Part shown: in pieces, positions 5,771 to 5,814 of the stretch
How positions within the stretch are numbered: the stretch's first letter is position 1
Layout: every line of letters starts with the position of its first letter
The notes under the pieces: model-generated
Database searches by the model: none
Told to the model about the DNA's origin: nothing
The model's input: the letters and a program-made list of their open reading frames with translations, nothing else
Made by a program: the position numbers and the translations under genes
Assembly: GCA_934276485.1 (NCBI GenBank)
Contig: CAKQTE010000028.1
Span: 1 to 5,814, forward strand
Source: an uncultured Spirochaetales bacterium
GTDB lineage: Bacteria; Spirochaetota; Spirochaetia; Sphaerochaetales; Sphaerochaetaceae
Direction of reading: 5' to 3'
Length of the DNA stretch: 5,814 bases

Positions 5771-5814
5771 ATGTCAAAATATAGAAAACTTTCAATATTC
5801 TTAAATGAAAGAGA
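5771..5814 (+). CDS. Partial CDS: start of an unidentified protein
   Basis: An ATG 7 nt after a perfect AGGAGG opens a frame reading MSKYRKLSIFLNER to the window edge. The ribosome site and the same orientation as uxuB support a genuine gene start, possibly a further member of the operon. The 14 residues are basic, then mixed hydrophobic and polar; they are neither a signal peptide nor a start I recognise, including those of uronate isomerase or KDG kinase. No function is proposed. Confidence 0.6.
   Translation, partial: MSKYRKLSIFLNER

Noticed and set aside
1..5814. tRNA, rRNA, CRISPR array, insertion-sequence ends, riboswitch
   Set aside because: Reading both strands showed no cloverleaf, no regularly spaced repeats, no transposase and no long structured leader; every leader here is shorter than about 150 nt.

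Overview
The window is an A+T-rich bacterial segment, dense in genes and with short intergenic gaps. It holds a three-gene hexuronate-catabolism operon (mannonate dehydratase, GntR-family regulator, fructuronate reductase-type dehydrogenase), a divergent NagB-like sugar-phosphate deaminase/isomerase, a complete tyrosine recombinase, and the first codons of two genes that run off either end. The strong AGGAGG-type ribosome sites, heavy use of AGA for arginine in uxuA, and the lysine-led signal peptide at the left edge suggest a low-GC anaerobic, gut-type bacterium. The overall look of the integrase and the long-form UxuB recalls host-associated spirochaetes (Sphaerochaetaceae/Treponema-like) or Firmicutes. 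This placement is a low-confidence inference.

Layout: (1) 1-41, minus strand, the start of an exported protein. (2) 42-182, a divergent intergenic region with inverted repeats and promoter-like elements. (3) 183-1412, plus strand, a tyrosine recombinase with all catalytic residues. (4) 1413-1453, a hairpin plus T-tract that terminates the convergent minus-strand gene. (5) 1454-2206, minus strand, a NagB-like protein with two altered active-site positions. (6) 2207-2348, a divergent promoter region with a perfect 14-bp palindrome over the uxuA -10 element. (7) 2349-5708, plus strand, uxuA - gntR/FCD regulator - uxuB-like, with only 3 nt between successive genes. (8) 5709-5770, a short gap, then the start of an unidentified plus-strand gene.

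How the genes work together: the UxuB-like enzyme would reduce D-fructuronate to D-mannonate with NADH, and UxuA would dehydrate D-mannonate to 2-keto-3-deoxygluconate, the shared intermediate of glucuronate degradation. The embedded GntR regulator most likely controls its own operon through the palindrome at the uxuA promoter. Uronate isomerase, KDG kinase, KDPG aldolase and a transporter are not in the window. The NagB-like gene may widen the locus toward amino sugars, as in host glycans that contain both uronate and hexosamine, but its role is not settled by sequence. I see nothing else of a mobile element around the integrase, and no RNA genes, CRISPR arrays or insertion sequences. Apart from the recombinase the region looks like ordinary metabolic sequence. 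The points most worth a second look are the NagB-like active-site variation, the probable operator, and the isolated recombinase.
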